From CADEDV01 sp964437415 (GTDB lineage Bacteria; Bacteroidota; Bacteroidia; Chitinophagales; Chitinophagaceae): a stretch of 64,000 nt of DNA. Position 1 is the stretch's first letter. Each line of letters starts with the position of its first letter. Positions 59,639-64,000 of this stretch are shown piece after piece. The DNA lies in contig CAYTGN010000003.1 in NCBI GenBank assembly GCA_964437415.1, forward strand, positions 186,001-250,000. The letters are read 5' to 3'. A model generated the notes under the pieces. It worked only from the letters and a program-made list of their open reading frames with translations, made no database searches and was not told where the DNA came from. A program made the translations under genes and the position numbers.

Positions 59639-61318
59639 ATGGCAAAAGTCAGTTTAAAGAATATTATCGGCAAAAAAAACGAAGCCGCATCCGTAGTCCT
59701 TGCGATGATAGAACAACTGCAGATCAGCGCCTGGATAGAAGATGAAACCGGGAAAGTTCTGTTGGGTGCCGCAAAAGAAACTGCCAGTTCCACTTATCCG
59801 CTGATCACAGACGAAGAAACCGTTGGCTTTGTGAAAGGCGATGAAAAAGCGGGACTCATTGCACAACTGCTCAAACATCTGCTGCTAAAAGAATCTGAAA
59901 AGAAAAAATTGGGTAGTGAAGTGCTGCACCTTTACCAGGAAGTGAACCTGATGTTTGATTTCTCCGATAAGCTTGCCAAAACCATCGGCGCCACAGATAT
60001 TGCCCAAACCACACTGGAAGAAGCCAGCCGTGTAATTCGTTCGGATAATGGAGTCATTGTCTTGTGGGATGACAAGAACCGTCAATTGCAGGTAATGGCA
60101 TCCATCGGGGAATTATTCTTTGATGAGCAGAAGATCAACAGTGAATTGTCGGTATTGCTGAGCATCATTCTCAGCGGGCAATCTGAGATCATTACTGATA
60201 CGGTTGAACTAAGAAGAGTAGGCATTGTGCTGCCGCATATCAAATCGGTCTTATATTCCGCACTCAAAGTAAATCACCGGGTGATGGGCGCTGTTATACT
60301 TGCCAGCAACGAAGAGATACAATACACAGCGGCTGACCTGAAGCTCCTTACCGCACTGGCCCTTCAATCTTCCGCTGCCATCGAAAGTGCCTTGCTCTAT
60401 GAAAAAAATATACGGGAGGCCCGTGAAAGAGAAGAAGCGATGCGGAAAGTGTTTGAAGCCACCGGAAAATTTGTGCCGTTTGAGTTCCTGCGTTCACTTG
60501 GGCATGAATTGATAACTGATGTAAAGTTGGGCGACCAGGTAGAAAAAATTGTAACGGTGTTGTTTTCCGATATCCGGGAATACACCAGTATTGCCGAATT
60601 ATTGACACCGGCAGAAAATTTCCGTTTTGTCTGCTCTTTTAATGAACGGATGGGGCCTTTTATCCGCAAATACAATGGATTTGTGAACCAGTATCTCGGC
60701 GATGCCATAATGGCTATCTTTCCCGGCAATGCAGCTGATGCATTGGCCGCCGCTGTGGATATGCAAAATGAATTGCAGCAATTCAATATTACCCGTAAAC
60801 TAAATGGTCAGTCACCGATACAGATCGGTGTGGGAATGCATACCGGGCCGCTGATCATGGGCATCACCGGAGATGAACACCGCATGGACGCCTGCACCAT
60901 TTCTGATACGGTAAATACAGCCTCAAGATTAGAGGGGCTGACCAAACATTACAAAGCAGGAATCATTCTCAGCCAGGCTAGTTTGGATCAAATAGAAAGC
61001 AAAGACCGCTTTCATCTTCGCAACCTGGGATTAGTGCAACTGAAAGGCAAACAGGAGTCCCTCAAAATTCATGAATGCTTTAGCGGGAATGCAGAAGCGG
61101 ATATTGAAAAAAAATCGGCCACCCTCCCGCTGTTTACCGAAGGTGTAACACATTATTTGGAACAATCTTTTGACAAAGCTTATAAAGCTTTTCAAAAAGT
61201 GGTGGAAGCCGATGCTGCTGATCGCACTGCGAGGTTCTTCTTCCACCATACGCAACAAATAGTGGATGCCGGTTTACCGGAAGATAAGGCGGGGGTTGTG
61301 GAGATGAGAGAGAAGTAG
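59639..61318 (+). CDS. GAF-domain class III adenylate/guanylate cyclase
   Basis: 559 residues: an N-terminal region (1-90), a GAF domain (about 100-270), a coiled linker and a class III cyclase domain (about 300-470). Metal-binding Asp311 (LFSDIREYTS) and Asp355 (YLGDAIMA) and the transition-state residues NTASRLE are present, so it looks catalytic. At the base-selecting positions it has Gln351 and Thr (ACTISDTVN) rather than Lys/Asp or Glu/Cys, so ATP or GTP preference cannot be read. The C-terminus (475-559) is helical, TPR-like. The product could feed back to GAF domains of the kinase. Confidence 0.92.
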   Translation: MAKVSLKNIIGKKNEAASVVLAMIEQLQISAWIEDETGKVLLGAAKETASSTYPLITDEETVGFVKGDEKAGLIAQLLKHLLLKESEKKKLGSEVLHLYQEVNLMFDFSDKLAKTIGATDIAQTTLEEASRVIRSDNGVIVLWDDKNRQLQVMASIGELFFDEQKINSELSVLLSIILSGQSEIITDTVELRRVGIVLPHIKSVLYSALKVNHRVMGAVILASNEEIQYTAADLKLLTALALQSSAAIESALLYEKNIREAREREEAMRKVFEATGKFVPFEFLRSLGHELITDVKLGDQVEKIVTVLFSDIREYTSIAELLTPAENFRFVCSFNERMGPFIRKYNGFVNQYLGDAIMAIFPGNAADALAAAVDMQNELQQFNITRKLNGQSPIQIGVGMHTGPLIMGITGDEHRMDACTISDTVNTASRLEGLTKHYKAGIILSQASLDQIESKDRFHLRNLGLVQLKGKQESLKIHECFSGNAEADIEKKSATLPLFTEGVTHYLEQSFDKAYKAFQKVVEADAADRTARFFFHHTQQIVDAGLPEDKAGVVEMREK

Positions 61319-61384
61319 CGAACCTGATAAGATTTTTTTCTTACACAATAAATACATTGACTATTTAAACAACCCGGCATTAGC

Positions 61385-62038
61385 ATGTCATTCATTCCAC
61401 CTGACATCTATACACATGAAAACCCTTGTGTTTCGGTTATTATGGCAACCTATAACCGGGCGGAATATCTTTCCCGCAGCATTCCTTCTTTTATCAGTCA
61501 AACATACAGAAGCTGCGAACTGATCGTGGTGGATGACGGAAGTGATGATGATACTTTTATAGTAGTCAACGAATTCCTGAGATCGCATAGCAATATCCGT
61601 TTCATCAAACACAGCAACCGCAAATTATCTCTTTCAAAAAATGCAGGAATTAAAGCAGCAGCTGGTCAGTTTATCGCATTTTTAGACAGTGATGATGAGT
61701 ATAAACCCGATTACTTAGAAAAAAGAGTGGATTATATGAAAGCCAATCCGGAAGTGGATTTGCTCGAAGGCGGCGCTATCATTATCGGGGATGAATATGT
61801 GAAAGATAAAAATGACCTGAGTAAGCTGATTCACCTTTCTGAATGTTGTATCGGTCCTACTCTTTTTGGCAAAACAGAAATTTTCAATTCATTGGGTGGT
61901 TTTGACAAGCAAATACAGTATAGCGAAGACTCCTGTTTTATGGAAAAAGCAAAGCAGCGGTATAATGTCCGCAAGATTGATCATCCGGGCTATATCTATT
62001 ACCGCAATACACCCGGAAGCATCTGCAATTCAGTATAG
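61385..62038 (+). CDS. Short family 2 glycosyltransferase
   Basis: 217 residues with a GT-A fold: VIMATYNRAEYLSRSIPSFISQ, VDDGSDDDT and the DSDD metal motif (AFLDSDDEYKPD), then GPTLFGKTEIFNSLGGFD and EDSCFMEKAK. Near the minimum length for GT2, cytosolic, no membrane helix. Likely a sugar transfer in surface polysaccharide or glycolipid synthesis. It ends the plus-strand signalling cluster. Confidence 0.9.
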   Translation: MSFIPPDIYTHENPCVSVIMATYNRAEYLSRSIPSFISQTYRSCELIVVDDGSDDDTFIVVNEFLRSHSNIRFIKHSNRKLSLSKNAGIKAAAGQFIAFLDSDDEYKPDYLEKRVDYMKANPEVDLLEGGAIIIGDEYVKDKNDLSKLIHLSECCIGPTLFGKTEIFNSLGGFDKQIQYSEDSCFMEKAKQRYNVRKIDHPGYIYYRNTPGSICNSV

Positions 62039-62101
62039 GATTCGGCTATCCCTTGCACCCTGTTGCGGATTAACTATTTTTTTCGGTTTTCCAAAACAAA
62101 A

Positions 62102-62131
62102 ATAACAGGCAATCCAAAGATTGCCTGTTAT
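62102..62131. terminator. Bidirectional terminator between convergent genes
   Basis: ATAACAGGCAATC-CAAA-GATTGCCTGTTAT, perfect 13-bp arms, placed between the glycosyltransferase and the convergent amidohydrolase. AT-rich flanks on both sides. Confidence 0.8.
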
Positions 62132-62155
62132 CAATTACCTGTTACATATACCCTC

Positions 62156-64000
62156 TTAATGCTTCCCGCACAAACAACCTGTCTCCTCTGTTTCTGTTGT
62201 GCTGATCAGCGGGAAATATTCAAAGTTCTTCATCTGTTCCCAGTAAAACTTGCTTCTTGGCTTGTTGTAATTACCGGTTTCGTTCATCGTTTCAGCATCA
62301 AATAATCTTCCGTTGACCATTGTAAAGCGGACGGTTTCGGAGTTGCGAATATTCTCTAATGGATTTTTATCGAGAATGATGAGGTCTGCCAGTTTGCCTG
62401 CTTCGACAGAACCGATCCAGTCATCCAATCCCAACGATTGTGCAGGATTAATGGTTGCCGTCTTCAGCGCATCATGATTACTCATGCCACCCTGCTGTAT
62501 CATCCACATTTCCCAATGGGCACCTATACCCTGTATCTGCCCATGAGCTCCCATGTTCACTTTCACACCCACATCATTCAGCCGCTTGATGTGTTTGGCA
62601 ACAAGTATATGACCATTGACATATTCTTCTTCCGGCAACATGGTGCGGTGGCGGCTGCGGGTATCAATAATATTTCTTGGAGTGTATTTGAGCAACCTTT
62701 GTTTCTCCCACACATTGCTGTGCTGGTACCAGTAATATTCACCGCTTACTGACCCATAAGATACAATCAGTGTCGGTGTGTAGGCTGTACCTGAATGTTT
62801 CCAGAGCTGGATCACATCCTCATGCAATGTGGCAATTGGCATGTTGTGTTCAATGGTAGTGTGACCATCGAGTATCATACTGGTATTGTGGTAAAAGAAA
62901 GACCCACCCTCAGGCACTACTTCAATGCCGAGCTCCCTTGCTGCCTGTATCACCATTTGCCGTTGCTCTCTTCTTGGTTGGTTATAACTCTTCACAGAAA
63001 AAGCCCCGAATGCCTTTGTCCTGCGAATGGCACTTCTTGCATCATCTAAAGAATTTATTACTGCTTTGAAATTACCATCAGCGCCATACAGGATTGTTCC
63101 TGTTGAAAACACTCTTGGCCCGGCGATCATCCCTGCTTTTTGTAATTCACTTTGTGCAAACACCCATTCTGTATTGGCAGAGGGATCATGCATGGTGGTG
63201 ACACCATAGGCAAGATTGGCATAATAAGGCCAGAACTGCTGTGCTGCAAGACCTGAATTGAAATGATTTCCGTGTGCATGAGCATCAATCATACCCGGCA
63301 TAATCGTTTTACCGCTGCAGTTGATCACTTTTGCTCCCGAAGGGATGCTCACATTTCTTCCCACTGCTTTTATTTTATTTCCTTCCACCAGCACGGTTCC
63401 GTTACTTATCACTTCATTTCCTTTCATCGTAATGATCCTTGCATTGGTAAAAGCCACCAGTCCCTGTGGTTTATCCATTGCTACTGATAAACCAATATCC
63501 GCTCCCTTTTCCGGCATTTTGAATAAAGAGTCGGGTTTTCCGGCCACAAACTCAAACCGGTCTTCCACATTAATAGTAAAATACTGGTTGCCGAGAGTAT
63601 AATGCAGTTGTTTACTGTCGCCACTCCAGTGCAAATTGAAACCGGCATCTTTGGTCACCTGTTTCACCGGGAAGTCAGTGGTCCCACTGCCGAGATCAAT
63701 CAATTTTCCTGTTTGCGGAAAAGCCGCTATGTATGCTTTGTGGAGGTCAACAAATGCGATCCACTTTTCATCAGGTGAAACTGTGAACTGGCTGCCATAA
63801 GTACTTTTTAAATGAATTTTGTCATCACTACCATCGGTTTTGCAACTGGCAAAGTTTACATTCATGCCTCCACCCATTTGATAATAGATGCGGTCACCTT
63901 TGCTGTTGAATTTGGGTGCAAACCCTTTATTCGTTACAAAAGCGGATGCACTGCCATTGGCCGAAATAGTATAGATACCCGGTTTTGATGTATAGCCGGG
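62156..64000 (-). CDS. Amidohydrolase with N-terminal TolB-like propeller (cut by window edge)
   Basis: The frame is open from the window edge, so at least 614 residues of a longer protein are seen. The N-terminal visible part is WD40/TolB-type beta-propeller (KFNSKGDRIYYQMGGGMNVNF, TVSPDEKWIAFVDLHKAYIAAF). From about 190 it is an amidohydrolase domain with the metal motif GMIDAHAHGNHF, TTMHDPSANTEW, GHTTIEHNMP and a closing SVEAGKLADLIILDKNPLENI. Such fusions are large exported proteins; the reaction is probably peptide or amide hydrolysis, substrate unknown. Confidence 0.9.
   Translation of the reverse strand, partial: PGYTSKPGIYTISANGSASAFVTNKGFAPKFNSKGDRIYYQMGGGMNVNFASCKTDGSDDKIHLKSTYGSQFTVSPDEKWIAFVDLHKAYIAAFPQTGKLIDLGSGTTDFPVKQVTKDAGFNLHWSGDSKQLHYTLGNQYFTINVEDRFEFVAGKPDSLFKMPEKGADIGLSVAMDKPQGLVAFTNARIITMKGNEVISNGTVLVEGNKIKAVGRNVSIPSGAKVINCSGKTIMPGMIDAHAHGNHFNSGLAAQQFWPYYANLAYGVTTMHDPSANTEWVFAQSELQKAGMIAGPRVFSTGTILYGADGNFKAVINSLDDARSAIRRTKAFGAFSVKSYNQPRREQRQMVIQAARELGIEVVPEGGSFFYHNTSMILDGHTTIEHNMPIATLHEDVIQLWKHSGTAYTPTLIVSYGSVSGEYYWYQHSNVWEKQRLLKYTPRNIIDTRSRHRTMLPEEEYVNGHILVAKHIKRLNDVGVKVNMGAHGQIQGIGAHWEMWMIQQGGMSNHDALKTATINPAQSLGLDDWIGSVEAGKLADLIILDKNPLENIRNSETVRFTMVNGRLFDAETMNETGNYNKPRSKFYWEQMKNFEYFPLISTTETEETGCLCGKH

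Overview
The window looks like chromosomal DNA of a Bacteroidota bacterium, most likely of the Chitinophagaceae type. Reasons: promoter-like TTTG / TAnnTTTG elements instead of -35/-10 boxes, almost no Shine-Dalgarno sequences, a short 290-residue primary sigma factor, many short lipoproteins, and the gene families present. No tRNA, rRNA, CRISPR array, insertion sequence or phage gene was seen. Both window edges cut a gene (a signal-peptide start at 1-57 and a large amidohydrolase at 62156-64000, both minus strand).

Region 1 (1-10400) is an assimilatory sulfate reduction locus: CysD/CysN make APS, an iron-sulfur CysH reduces it to sulfite, and a siroheme reductase with a C-terminal HEPN domain makes sulfide. 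CobA and a Met8-like domain fused to a TauE/SafE exporter supply siroheme and probably move sulfite. A peroxiredoxin, an OsmC protein, a CDF metal transporter and an Rrf2 regulator sit in the same minus-strand run. A 25-bp inverted repeat (TTAGTCTAY-N7-RTAGACTAA) recurs at six places here, mostly on promoters, and is the likely operator of that Rrf2 protein.

Region 2 (10400-23260) is mostly housekeeping: an LptF/LptG permease, primary sigma factor, Ffh, ribosomal protein S16, RimM, a DinB-fold protein, a Crp-type regulator, DNA polymerase IV, an M20 peptidase and an S4-domain RNA-binding protein, with several small unknown genes.

Region 3 (23170-43300) is a low-oxygen / nitrogen-oxide respiration island. 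A PAS kinase whose PAS domain has the FixL haem-ligand pattern and a response regulator with a CRP output domain precede flavodoxin, Ric (iron-sulfur repair) and Rrf2 genes. Then come a clade-II-like nitrous oxide reductase cluster (cytochrome c, nosZ, fasciclin, membrane protein, nosLDFY, second ric) and a b(o/a)3-type oxidase operon (small subunit, CuA subunit II, subunit I, Sco, cytochrome c). CRP/FNR-like boxes (TGAY-N4-RTCA) lie upstream of the nos cluster, the oxidase operon, the first ric, the flavodoxin pair and one unknown gene, which suggests one regulon. A universal stress protein and a HAMP kinase/OmpR regulator pair follow.

Region 4 (43300-51300) is mixed metabolism: a GNAT-nitrilase fusion, TrmD, a lipoprotein, a Tat-exported GH109-like oxidoreductase, a fatty acid desaturase, and an adenine deaminase carrying three repeat-derived in-frame insertions.

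Region 5 (51380-64000) is a signalling cluster: a 2610-residue cytosolic hybrid kinase with twelve tandem GAF domains, a lone receiver, a GAF-adenylate/guanylate cyclase and a short glycosyltransferase, followed by the convergent amidohydrolase.
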